Shown one piece after another: positions 9,535 to 18,466 of a stretch of DNA of 64,000 bases. Below the pieces are notes generated by a model. It was not told where the DNA came from and did no database searches. It saw only the letters and a program-made list of their open reading frames with translations. This DNA is from CAVZOY01 sp963777095. GTDB taxonomy: Bacteria > Actinomycetota > Actinomycetes > Mycobacteriales > Geodermatophilaceae. Each line of letters opens with the position of its first letter. Position 1 is the stretch's first letter. A program made the translations under genes and the position numbers. The stretch spans positions 248,001 to 312,000 of the forward strand of contig CAVZOY010000004.1 in the NCBI GenBank assembly GCA_963777095.1, written 5' to 3'.

Positions 9535-9885
9535 ATGACGGACAGCCCGCCGTCCCGCCCGGCCGACCGGCCGGTTCTGGTGGTGGACGTGCGCCCCTCG
9601 GCGTGCGGCTACTCGGCCCTGCTGTGGGCGCTGCAGGAGGCCGAGCGGCGCGATGCGCATCTGCTCGCGGTGACGCTGTTCGCCGGCGACCCGGGCGAGC
9701 CCGACGAGGGGCTCGCGGCGATGGAGGAGGCGCTCGAGGCGACGGTGCGCCGGGCCGTCGACGAGACGGGTGTGCACGGCCGGACCCGCCTCGCCGTGGT
9801 GACCGCGCCGGCCACGCTGACCGAGGTCGTCGAGCTGGCCGGGGCAGAGCTGCTGGTGGTCGGGTCGGAGGAGGTGGCGTCGTGA
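9535..9885 (+). CDS. Short universal-stress-protein-like domain
   Basis: 116 residues with a UspA-like Rossmann half: VLVVDVRPSACGYSALLWALQEAERRDAHLLAVTLF at the N-terminus and ELAGAELLVVGSEEV at the end. The second beta strand and the ATP-binding G-2x-G-9x-G motif are incomplete, so ATP binding is doubtful. It overlaps the next gene, a full UspA, by 4 bases (GTGA), so the two are co-translated and may heterodimerise (inference). Confidence 0.7.
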   Translation: MTDSPPSRPADRPVLVVDVRPSACGYSALLWALQEAERRDAHLLAVTLFAGDPGEPDEGLAAMEEALEATVRRAVDETGVHGRTRLAVVTAPATLTEVVELAGAELLVVGSEEVAS

Positions 9886-10454
9886 ACGATGAACAGGACA
9901 TGGTCCGGACCGAGGCCCGGTGGGTCGATGCGGAAGGGATGCCGGGCCCCAAGGTCGTGGTGGCCGTGGACGGCTCGGCCGGCTCCCGCGCCGCGATGCA
10001 GTTCGCCGTCGCCGACGCTGAACGGCGCGGCGTACCGGTGGAGGCGGTCATCGCCTACCGGTGGCCGGACTACCTGATGGACTTCGACGTGATGGGCGGC
10101 GCGGACACCGAGCGCATGAGGGCCCGTCTCCGCGCCGACGCCGAGGGCCGGGTGCGGGCGCTGGTCGACGAGGTCACCGCCGGGGCGGCCGGCCCCCGGC
10201 CCGAGATCGGGATCCGGGCGGTGCACGGAGCGCCGGCTCAGGTGCTGATCCAGGCGTCGCAGGGTGCGGACCTGCTCGTCGTCGGCAGCCGGGGGCACGG
10301 TGAGTTCTCGTCGGTGCTGCTCGGCTCCACGAGCATGCAGCTCGCCCTCCACGCCACGTGCCCGGTGGCCGTCGTCCACTCGCCGGAGGCCAGGAAGCAC
10401 CGTCTGCGCCTGCACCGTGAGCGGCGGCAGGCCGAGCCCGCAGCCGTGAGCTGA
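9882..10454 (+). CDS. Universal stress protein (UspA family)
   Basis: 190 residues. VVVAVDGSAGSRAAMQFAVADA is the N-terminal ATP-binding strand and helix; the C-terminal ADLLVVGSRGHGEFSSVLLGSTSMQLALHATCPVAVV contains G-S-R-G-H-G-x(9)-G-S, the complete ATP-binding motif of the MJ0577-type subgroup. GTG 9882 overlaps the stop of the preceding short Usp; an ATG at 9900 is an alternative. The Arg-rich tail is unusual. Actinobacterial Usps of this type are commonly controlled by dormancy or redox regulators, but no operator was identified here. Confidence 0.88.
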   Translation: MNDEQDMVRTEARWVDAEGMPGPKVVVAVDGSAGSRAAMQFAVADAERRGVPVEAVIAYRWPDYLMDFDVMGGADTERMRARLRADAEGRVRALVDEVTAGAAGPRPEIGIRAVHGAPAQVLIQASQGADLLVVGSRGHGEFSSVLLGSTSMQLALHATCPVAVVHSPEARKHRLRLHRERRQAEPAAVS

Positions 10455-10565
10455 CGCGGCGGGTGGCCTCGCTGTCGGCCACGTGCATCCGTGCAGGTGA
10501 CCGGCCCCGCCGGCCGCCGGCGGCGCGGTAGGTTGCGCTGACCGCCCCCACCGCCGGGAGGACGC

Positions 10566-11598
10566 GTGCCGTTCCTGCTCGTCCGCCTGACCCGGTTCTT
10601 CCGGGCGCGGCTGACGGGCTGGCGGCTGCCGCTGGTGGTCGCGCTGCTGGTCTTCCTGACCAGCTGGCTGCTCATGGCGCTCGTCGAGCCGGCGGAGAGC
10701 GAGATCGTCGCGCCGGATACCTACTGGTGGTACTTCGTCGTGACGTCGGCGACCGTGGGCTACGGCGACGTCTTCCCGACGTCGACCCCCGGGCGGCTGG
10801 TAGGCGTCTACGTCATCGTCGGCGGCATCGTCACGCTGACGCTGTTGTTCACGCGGCTGGCCGACGTGCTGCAGTCGGTGCGGGGCAGGCGATTGAGGGG
10901 AGTGGTGACGCTGGACCTGCGCGATCACGTCGTGCTGCTCGGGTTACGTCCCCGGACGCACCGAGCGCATCGTCGACGAGCTGACCGCCGAGGGGCGGCA
11001 GCAGGTGGCGCTGTGCGCCTGGGACGACGTCGTCGAGAATCCGATGCCCGACCGGCCGGCGGTGCACTTCGTGCGCGGCGACCTGACACGGGACGACGTG
11101 ATGACCCGTGCGGCGATGCCGACGGCGCGGACGGCGGTCATCGACGGCCGGGACGACAACGAGACCCTCGCCATCGCGGTAGCCGTCGACCACGCGAACC
11201 CGTCGGTGCACATGGTCGCCGCGGTGCGGGACCTCGCCCGCCGGGAGAGCCTGCGCTACGTCAACGGCGGCGTACAGGTGGTGCAGTGGCACATGCCGAC
11301 GCTGCTCACCGAGGAGGCCAACGATCCCGGGATCACCGCCGTCTACAACGAGCTGATGACGGCCGGCGGCTCCGGCAACACCTACTCGGCGCGGGTGCCG
11401 CGAGGCTTCGTGCACGCCACGTTCGGCCAGGTGCAGAGCCACTTCGGCCAGACGTTCGGCGCCACCGTGCTCGCGGTCCGAGGAGCCGACGGCCTCGTGG
11501 TCAGCCCGCCGTGGGACCGGCCTGTCGACGAGGGGGACACGCTCTACTACGTGGCCCGCGAGCGGATCGACGAGGCGCGGCTGGCCGCGAGGAGCTGA
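10566..11598 (+). CDS. Two-TM potassium channel with TrkA/RCK-like domain (frameshifted)
   Basis: The N-terminus is a membrane helix (LPLVVALLVFLTSWLLMAL), then the pore segment TSATVGYGDVFP with the K+ selectivity filter, a second helix, and a cytoplasmic nucleotide-binding RCK/TrkA-N domain (VVLLGY-PGRTERIVDEL, DDVMTRAAM, ARTAVIDGRDDNETLAIAV). The family gates K+ flow in response to ligands bound by the RCK ring. GTG 10566 follows the GGGAGGA near 10555. The frame breaks at about 10942: one extra t (gggTtacg) shifts from frame 3 to frame 1; removing it gives the expected G-Y-V-P-G-R-T Rossmann loop. Corrected length about 344. Confidence 0.85.
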
Positions 11599-11602
11599 GC
11601 CC

Positions 11603-12887
11603 TCACAGCACCCCGAAGAGCACCGCCAGCAGCCACAGCACGCCGAGGGTGAGCAGTACGCCCGCCGCGAGGACCAGCAGGGTGGGCACGACGACCCAGC
11701 GCCGCTTGAAGCGTCGTCGCGGTCGGCCGGCGTCCTTGGCCTTGCCGGGCCGGCGCCCGGCCGGCGCCGGCTGCTCGGTGCGCCGTGGCTCCTTGCCGCG
11801 GACGGCGCGGCGGGCGAGGTAGCGGGCCGAGTCGCGCGCGACCGACCCGAGCACGGCGCGCGACGCCTCGGCGAGGCGACGCAGGTCCTCGGCGTCGATG
11901 CGCTCGACCGGCGGTGTCGCGGAGCACGGGGCGCCCGGGCGGCGCGGGAGTGACCGGCGGGCGGGCTTCAGGACCGGCGGACGCCGCGGGCTGCGGGGGA
12001 GGGCCGGGCCGGGACGGCGGCGGACCCGGCGGCGGGCCCGGCGTCCACGTGGGCGCCCCGCCCGCGGCGACGGCCTGCAGGTCGCGCCGGGCCTGGGCGG
12101 GGGTGGCCCGCTGTGCCGGGTCCTTGGTGAGCAACCCCATCAGCACCGGCGTGAGCGGTCCGGCCAGCCTCGGTGGCGCCGGCGGCTCCGTGACGACCGC
12201 CATGAGGGTGGCGACCGGGTCACCGCGGTCGAAGGCGAGCCTGCCCTCGGCCGCCGTGTAGAGCGTGGCGCCGAGGGACCAGAGGTCGACCGACCCGCCG
12301 GGCTGCCCGCCGGCGGCGCGCTCCGGGGCCATGTAGGACGGCGACCCGATCAGCGCGCCCTGGGTCGTCAGCGAGGAGTCGCCGGTCGTCGTCGCGATGC
12401 CGAAGTCGGTGAGCCGCGCCCGTCCGTCGGGGCTGACCAGCACGTTGGCCGGCTTCACGTCGCGGTGCACGATGCCCTCCGCGTGCGCCGCCTCGAGGGC
12501 GGCGAGCACGTCCAGGCCGATGCGGGCGACCACCGGCGGAGGGAGCGGGCCCTGCTCCTCCACGATCTCCTGCAGGCTGCGCGCGGCGACGTGCTCCATC
12601 ACGAGCCACGGCCGGCCGTCCTCCTCGACGACGTCGAACACGTGCGTGACGCAGGGGTGGTCCAGGCGGGCCGCGGCGCGCGCCTCGCGCATGGTGCGCT
12701 CGCGCAGGATCTCGCGCTCCTCGTCGGTCAGGTGGATCGAGAAGGTGACCTCCTTGAGGGCCACGCGGCGCTGCAGCACCTTGTCGGTCGCCGACCAGAC
12801 GGTGCCCATGCCCCCGCGGCCCAGCACCTCGCCGACCGCGTAGCGGCCGGCGACGATCCGCTGCTGCGGTCCGGTGTCGACGCCCAT
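11603..12887 (-). CDS. Serine/threonine protein kinase with C-terminal TM helix (frameshifted)
   Basis: PknB-type Hanks kinase. LGRGGMGTVW is the P-loop, VALKEV holds the catalytic lysine, HRDVKPANVL the catalytic loop, DFGIA the DFG motif and SPSYMAPERAAGG the activation/APE motif. The kinase domain (residues 10-270) is followed by a Pro-rich linker, then, after a frame break near 11920-11940, by VERIDAEDLRRLAEASRAV, a basic segment and one hydrophobic helix (VVVPTLLVLAAGVLLTLGVLWLLAVLFGVL) ending at 11603. No PASTA domain follows the membrane helix, so extracellular sensing is unlikely. Starts at ATG 12887 (MGVDTGPQQRIV). Converges on the K+ channel with a 4-bp gap. Confidence 0.87.
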
Positions 12888-13050
12888 CGCCCTCCGTACC
12901 CGGCCGTCGGCCGATCAGCCCTGCGACGGCCGTCACGAGCATCCTGCACCCTCGTCGGGCCGACCGCCGAGGCCGGCCGTCTTGGGGTCGGACCGGTCGC
13001 CCCGCACGGAACTGCGGTTCCGGAGCGCCTTAGCAAGAAAACGGTGAGAA

Positions 13051-13069
13051 GTCACCACTACACAGTGAC
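13051..13069. promoter_or_regulatory. Inverted repeat in the kinase/protease intergenic region
   Basis: GTCAC-N9-GTGAC lies in a locally AT-richer stretch (13030-13085) within the 293-bp gap between the divergent kinase and protease-like genes. It could be an operator for either. No convincing -35/-10 pair was identified. Confidence 0.3.
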
Positions 13070-13180
13070 GAAATTACGGTTTACGGTGCGCAACGGTCCG
13101 GCTTCGCTGGGCTGGGCGAGCCTCTCGTCCATCGACTCGGATCGTCCGGGCGACGCAGCCCGGGCAGCGAAAGGGCGCGC

Positions 13181-15340
13181 ATGCGACCGATTCACTCGCA
13201 GGCTGACGGCTGGATCCGCCGCAGCTGCACTCGCCGTCGTCGGGTTTGCATCCCCGGCCATGGCCGACCACACCGCCACACCCCCGGCGGACTTCGGCTC
13301 GGCGGGCGACGAGACCATCGTCGTCCCGATCAACGACTCGGAGGCCGGTGGCACCTACTACCAGCCGTTCGAGCTGGTGTACACCGGAGACGCCGACGGC
13401 ACCCCGGTCTACATCTACGTGCCCGTCGGTGCGCTCGAGCGGCGTCGACGGGCGTGCACAGCCTCGACCCGTCGTTCGACCACAACCCGGACGACGAGTT
13501 CATCCCCTGCGACACGGCCGACCCGGCCGACTACGTGCTCACCCAGGAGCAGATCGACCTGCTCGGCGACGAGCTCGCCGGCCAGATCGTCAGGGTGGAC
13601 GAGGACCACTTCGGTCCCATGGACGCCGCCAACCCCGACGACCCGACCAGCGACTCGCTGGTCACCCTCGTCTACAACGTGCAGGACGAGAACTACTACG
13701 ACTGCGCCGTCGACACCTACACCGCGGGGTACTTCGCGTCCGAGTTCGCCCTCCCCGACAGCCTGGGCATGAACGTCATCACCCTCGACGCCTTCGACTG
13801 GGCGAACCGCATCGGTGAGGACCCGAGCGCCGAGGACTGGAGCGACGGCGACCCGAGCCAACGACCGGCCGGAGCTGTACGAGGGCGTCATCGCCCACGA
13901 GCTCGAGCACCTGCTCATGAACTACTCCGACCCGGGCGAGCTGTCCTGGGTCGACGAGGGCCTGGCCGACGCGGCCGCGTTCCTCAACGGGTACGACATG
14001 ACCGGCAGCCACCTGACCTACCAGCAGGTGTTCCACCGGGAGACCTCGCTGACCCGGTGGGGCGGCGGCCTGGAGAACTACGGCGCGTCGTTCAGCTACT
14101 TCACGTACCTGTGGGAGCAGGCCGGCGGCAACGGCGACGGGACGCTGGTCCCCGGACCTCGAGAACGACCAGGTCGCCGGTGACGAGCTGATCCAGCTCA
14201 TCTTCGAGGAGCAGGCCGACGGCATGGTCGGCGTCCAGAACGCCATCGACACCTACAACGCCAACAACGGTGACGCCGCTGACCTGCGCTCGGCCGAGGA
14301 GCTCTTCCAGGACTGGGTCGTGACGATGTACCTCGACGACGAGGGCTCGACCCGCTTCGACCTGGTGAACTTCGACCTGGGCGCCGCCTCGGGTGGTTGG
14401 ACGATCGACCTCGCCAACGACGAGTTCTTGGACAACCGCGGCAACTACCGCGGCCGTCAGCCGGAGGCCAAGTGGGACCGGCTGAACACCCGTCCGGCGA
14501 GCACCGCGCTGCCCTTCGGTGCGTCGTACGAGAAGTTCAAGAACGCGGGCCGGTACGTCTCGCTCGACTTCGACGGTGACGACAGCGAGCAGGTCGCGCC
14601 GCTTGGAGGGGACGACCCACTGGTGGGGCGGCTACACCAGCGCGAGCGACACCATTCTCGGCGCCGACGTGACCGGCGACGTGGGTGGCCAGACGCTCAG
14701 CTTCTCGAACTGGCACTTCATCGAGGAGGGCTGGGACTACGGCTTCGTCGAGGCCCTGGTCGACGGCGAGTGGGTCACCGTCCCGGTCACCGACGCCGCC
14801 GGCGCCACGGTGACCACGAACGACGACCCGCACGGCAACAACGAGGAGGGCAACGGCATCACCGGCACGTCCGGCGGCGAGTACTTCGTCGACGAGCCGG
14901 AGTACGTGCAGTACTCGGCGACGCTGCCCGCCGGCACGACCGATGTCCAGTTCCGTTACTCCACGGACGCCGCGTACCTCGACACCGGCTGGTTCATCGA
15001 CACGGCCACCATCGGCGGCGACGCGGTCACGCTGGCTCCCGAGGGAGCCGGCTGGATCGAGACGACCGGCATCCAGGACAACAACTGGACGGTCCAGGTC
15101 ATCAGCAACTGCGACCTGACCCCCGGTGACCCGTCCGAGGGCGAGATCGTCGACGCGGAGGGTGGCAACTGGGTCTACCGCTACGAGGGTGACCAGTTCA
15201 GCACCGACACGTTCAACACCCAGTGCGCGAACGGCAACCAGGCCGACTTCGTGGTCGCGGTGTCGAACATGCCTACCGGGGACCTCACCGTCCTCGACGC
15301 GGAATACGACTACGACGTCGTGATCCACAAGAAGCCGTAG
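13181..15340 (+). CDS. Secreted HELEH metalloprotease-like protein (five apparent frameshifts)
   Basis: About 718 residues after repair. ATG 13181 has GAAAGG 6 bases upstream and opens a signal peptide (MRPIT-RRLTAGS, hydrophobic core, SPAMA). The catalytic region reads ELYEGVIAHELEHLLMNYSDP...SWVDEGLADAAAF: an H-E-L-E-H zinc motif plus a downstream glutamate, as in zincin metalloproteases. The C-terminal third (GGQTLSFSNWHFIEEGWDYGFVEAL, TTDVQFRYSTDAAYLDTGWFIDTATIGG) resembles the beta-sandwich domain of M6 immune-inhibitor-A-type peptidases. Breaks: near 13191 (extra t), 13434 (one missing), 13860 (extra c), 14156 (extra g), 14603 (extra t). Four of the five are duplicated single bases, so errors are more likely than decay. 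Confidence 0.75.
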
Positions 15341-15349
15341 GCAGGCAGC

Positions 15350-15400
15350 AGCACGACGAGGGGGCCGGGACGGAAGTCGCCCGGCCCCCTCGGTCGTGCT
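15350..15400 (+). terminator. Strong intrinsic-type terminator hairpin
   Basis: AGCACGAC + GAGGGGGCCGGG pairs with CCCGGCCCCCTC + GTCGTGCT around a 10-base loop: a near-perfect 20-bp stem between the protease-like gene and the convergent VOC gene. It lacks a long T tract, as is common in high-GC actinobacteria, and could serve both strands. Confidence 0.85.
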
Positions 15401-15409
15401 CGGGGAAGG

Positions 15410-15805
15410 TCAGCCGGCCGGCTGGTCCACGCAGAGGATGTTGTCCTCGCTGTCGCGGAACCACGCCGCCCGACCCATGCCCTCGATCGAGGCGATGACC
15501 CCGTCCCAGCGGACGCCCGGCATCCCCTCGTAGACCTCGAAGGTCACGCCCTTGGACTGCAGGTCGTGCACCTCGGCGTCGATGTCGTCGACGTGGAACT
15601 GGGCGATGGTGTGCCCCGCCTGCCCGGCGTAGGCGGTCTCGTAGATGTTGAAGCGGGTGCCGCCGGCGGTCTCGTAGACCAGGTTGACGCCCATGTCGTC
15701 GCGGACCGGCGTCAGCCCCAGCTTGTCGGCGTAGAAGTCGCGGGCCCTCGTGAGGTCGCCCGCAGGGATGTTGGCCTCGACGCGACTGGTGTTCAGCATC
15801 GTCAC
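15410..15805 (-). CDS. VOC (glyoxalase/bleomycin resistance) superfamily protein
   Basis: 131 residues with the paired beta-alpha-beta-beta-beta modules of vicinal-oxygen-chelate proteins: SRVEANIPAGDLTRARDFYADKLGLTPV, TRFNIYET, HTIAQFHVDDIDAEVHDLQSKGV and a terminal AWFRDSEDNILCVDQ, where the final DxxxN/E segment usually carries a metal ligand. VOC members include glyoxalases, dioxygenases and thiol transferases; this short single-domain form gives no substrate clue. ATG 15805; a second ATG follows two codons later. Confidence 0.82.
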   Translation of the reverse strand: MTMLNTSRVEANIPAGDLTRARDFYADKLGLTPVRDDMGVNLVYETAGGTRFNIYETAYAGQAGHTIAQFHVDDIDAEVHDLQSKGVTFEVYEGMPGVRWDGVIASIEGMGRAAWFRDSEDNILCVDQPAG

Positions 15806-15915
15806 TCCCGGACTCAGCAGCCCCCGTGCCGATGGATGACGCGACGTTAGACCCGCCGTGCCTCGCCCGACAGGGGGCGACGGTCCCCTGTCGCAGCCGC
15901 TCCGGTGCGGGCGGG

Positions 15916-17000
15916 CTACGCCGCGACCAGGGCGACCAGAACCGCGCCGGTGGACGGGTCGATCACCGCGAACCGCTCGCCGACGTCCAGCCCGCTGTCA
16001 GCGGGCTGCTCGGCCCCTGTCGGTGCCTCGTCGAGGACGACCGCGGTCAGCTGACGACCCGTGAGCGGATCGACCAGCGTGAACTCGGCGCCGACCGTGA
16101 GCACGGTGCCATCGGGCACGGTGACCGGCAGGGGGGCCGTCGTGGGCGCGGGCTCCTCGGTGGTGGGCGCCGGTGCCTCGCTGGTCGGCGCGGGCGCCTC
16201 GGTGGTGGGCGGCGGCGCCTCGGTGGTGGGCGGAGGCGCCTCGGTGGTGGGCGTCGGGCTCCTCGGTGGTGGGCGTAGGCTCCTCGGTGGTGGGCGTCGG
16301 GCTCCTCGGTGGTGGGCGGAGGCTCCTCGGTGGTGGGGGTCGGTGCCTCGGTGGTGGGGGTCGGTGCCTCGGTGGTGGGCGGAGGCACTTCGGTGGTGGG
16401 CGGGGGCTCCTCGGTCGTGGGAGTCGGTGCCTCGGTGGTCGGCGCGGGCTCTTCGTCCGTCGGAGCGGGCTCCTGCGTCGACGGGGTCGGGTCCGTGGAG
16501 GGCGTGGGGTCGGGCGCCGGCGTCGACGGTGGCGTCGAGCCGGGCGAGGTGGGGCCGGCCGGCGTCTCCGATGGCTGCGAGCCGGTGTGCAGGGCCGGCA
16601 CCTCGTGCGTGCTGGTGGGGGCCGGGAGCTGCGCGCCGGTGAACAGGGCCGGCACCTCGTGGAGGGTGGTCGTGGCGGCGGGGGTCGGCCAGAAGGTGGC
16701 CATCGGTGCCGCCGAGGTGGAGACGACGGTGAAGCTCGACGCCGTCAGGGCCGCATAGGCCCGCTCGAAGCCGGGGGCGATGACGCCGATGCTCGGCATC
16801 TCGAGCGGACCGGCCCCCCAGGGGGCCTCCGACGCTGCCGGGGCGACGTCGTCCCCGTCGTCGGACGCGACCCCGCCGGCGGGGGAGGCGCCCATCGTCT
16901 GGAGGGCGGCGACCAGCGCGGCGGTGCCGAGGGCCCCGGCACCCACGCCCAGGCCCGAGACCGCCCGGCGCGACGAGCGTGGCGCGCTGTACCTGCCCAT
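15916..17000 (-). CDS. Cell-surface protein with Pro-Thr-Thr-Glu repeats (two frame slips in the repeat)
   Basis: ATG 17000. The N-terminus (RYSAPRSSRRAVSGLGVG...LVAALQTMGASPAGG) has twin arginines and a hydrophobic helix, consistent with export. A middle region contains two similar HEVPAL(F/H)TG(A/S)Q segments. A long 21-base minisatellite (minus-strand unit cccaccaccgaggagcctccg) encodes P-T-T-E-(A/E)-P-(P/T/A). Two units are 22 bases long (gagCccgacg), so the frame slips twice (about 16290 and 16250). After both, the C-terminus reads VTVPDGTVLTVGAEFTLVDPLTGRQLTAVV and GERFAVIDPSTGAVLVALVAA, two related motifs. Likely an extended, wall-spanning stalk; function unknown. Confidence 0.65.
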
Positions 17001-17123
17001 GGACGAAGACCCCCGAGCCTCGGAACGACTGCGGTCGATCCTCGCTGGTCATCGGCCTGCGGTCTACGGGACGGCGCGCGCTTCCTCGATTTCATTCACC
17101 CGTACGGGCGCGGATCGCCGTCC

Positions 17124-17831
17124 TCAGGCGGCGACGGCGGTGACGAACGTGCAGACGCCGTCGCCCGACGCGGCCCGCCGGCGTAGTCCGATCAGCCCGA
17201 GGAGAGCCATCTCGACGCGGTGGATCCAGAGCCGCGGACCGGTGTAGTCCATGCTCCCGGCCCGCGTGACGGTGATCTGGTCGAAGCCGGCCAGCCGCAC
17301 GTGCTCGGTCAGCATCCAGTCGGGGAGGATCGAGATGTGGCCGGGCTCGTAGTACTTCGCCGGACCGAAGAAGACGGGTGAGCCGCGCAGCAGCATCTTC
17401 AGCCGCGAGTGCGGATGCGTGATGTTCGGCGTGCTGACCAGCAGCGTGTCGCCGGGACGCAGCAGCGAACGGATCGACCGCAGCACCTGGCGCGGGTTCT
17501 CGACGTGCTCGAGCGTCTCGACGCAGACGACCAGGTCGAAGGGGCCGCGGGTGTCGTCGGTCCACTCCGGTGCGTCGAGGTCGAGCCGGTGGATCCAGTC
17601 GTGCGGCGGGAACAGGTCGGTGGGGACGACGTCGAACCCGGCGTCCCGCATCCGCAGCGTCAGGGCGCCGCAGCCCGCGCCGACCTCGAGGACCCGCCCG
17701 CCCTGCGGCAGCGCCTGCTGCACCAGCTCGACGGCGTACTCGTGGACCCCCGCCGCCGCATGCATGCTGTGGCCCTTGTAGGAGCGGCCGGTCTCCGTCC
17801 GCTGGAGGGTCGTGCGCTGTACCTCGGTCAC
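17124..17831 (-). CDS. Class I SAM-dependent methyltransferase
   Basis: 235 residues. VLEVGAGCGALTLRMRDAGFDVVPTDL is SAM-binding motif I plus the acidic end of strand 2; DLVVCVETLEHVENP is the motif IV/post-region of UbiE/Methyltransf_11 proteins, and RPGDTLLVSTPNITHPHSRLKMLLRG is the strand-5 region typical of enzymes acting on sugars, lipids or quinones. The sequence SPVFFGPAKYYEPGHISILPDWM recalls methyltransferases found in polysaccharide clusters. ATG 17831. Substrate unknown. Confidence 0.85.
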   Translation of the reverse strand: MTEVQRTTLQRTETGRSYKGHSMHAAAGVHEYAVELVQQALPQGGRVLEVGAGCGALTLRMRDAGFDVVPTDLFPPHDWIHRLDLDAPEWTDDTRGPFDLVVCVETLEHVENPRQVLRSIRSLLRPGDTLLVSTPNITHPHSRLKMLLRGSPVFFGPAKYYEPGHISILPDWMLTEHVRLAGFDQITVTRAGSMDYTGPRLWIHRVEMALLGLIGLRRRAASGDGVCTFVTAVAA

Positions 17832-17987
17832 GGCGACAGACTAGGGGTCGGACCTGCCGGTCTGCCTCGTCGTTCTGCTCGTCGGCGTCCCGTCGGCGGG
17901 GGAGCGCGAATCGTCGGGCCCCTCGGGCGGCGCTCAGACGCTAGCGTCGCCACCGCCGTTGGCGGCCCTGGAGCGGAGGACTGCTCG

Positions 17988-18245
17988 ATGCTCTTCCATG
18001 TCACGCAGTCGCACGCACCGCGCGACTGTCCGTACGGCAGCGGCGGGTCGAAGTCGCTCTTCGACGCCCAGTCGACGGACGTCAGGCTCGTGGGGTACTG
18101 GCTCGCCTTCCCGAAGCACACGACCTATCTCGTCGTCGAGACAGATGACATCGCCCACCTGCATGCGTTCCTGCTGCCGGGGGCGGGGGTCACGACGTGC
18201 GAGATCACGCCGGTCAGCGATCAGCCCATGCCGCCACCGGCCTGA
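17988..18245 (+). CDS. Small hypothetical protein, dimeric alpha/beta-barrel type (DUF3303-like)
   Basis: 85 residues starting at ATG 17988 with CGGAGGA (17974-17980) at good spacing. MLFHVTQSHAPRDCPYGSGGSKSLFD...VGYWLAFPKHTTYLVVETDDIAHLHAFLLPG...CEITPVSDQP has the beta-alpha-beta-beta layout of small ferredoxin-like stress proteins, and the final E-I-T-P-V is typical of DUF3303-like proteins. No catalytic residues recognised; conserved Cys14 is notable. Confidence 0.7.
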   Translation: MLFHVTQSHAPRDCPYGSGGSKSLFDAQSTDVRLVGYWLAFPKHTTYLVVETDDIAHLHAFLLPGAGVTTCEITPVSDQPMPPPA

Positions 18246-18466
18246 GCCCTTCGGCGACGTCCCATCAGCCGAAGGCTCGAGTTGTTCGTGGGCCGCCGAT
18301 CCGTGCGCACCGTGTGACCATCGAGAGCCTCGCGCCTCGGACGAGCAGCCCGGTCGCGCTGGTCACGTGAGATGACGGTTGTTGGGCGCGCCTCACCCGG
18401 GTGGTCGGGTGCGACCGACACAATGCGCGGCACCTGACCGAGGTCGGTGATCTGAGAGGAACGCCG

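Noticed and set aside
10900..11010. Programmed frameshifting in the K+ channel and other genes
   Set aside because: There is no shared slippery sequence or downstream structure at the breaks, and the directions are mixed; single-base errors are simpler.
16180..16460. CRISPR or non-coding satellite
   Set aside because: Units are 21 bases, in codon phase, and encode P-T-T-E repeats within an exported protein.
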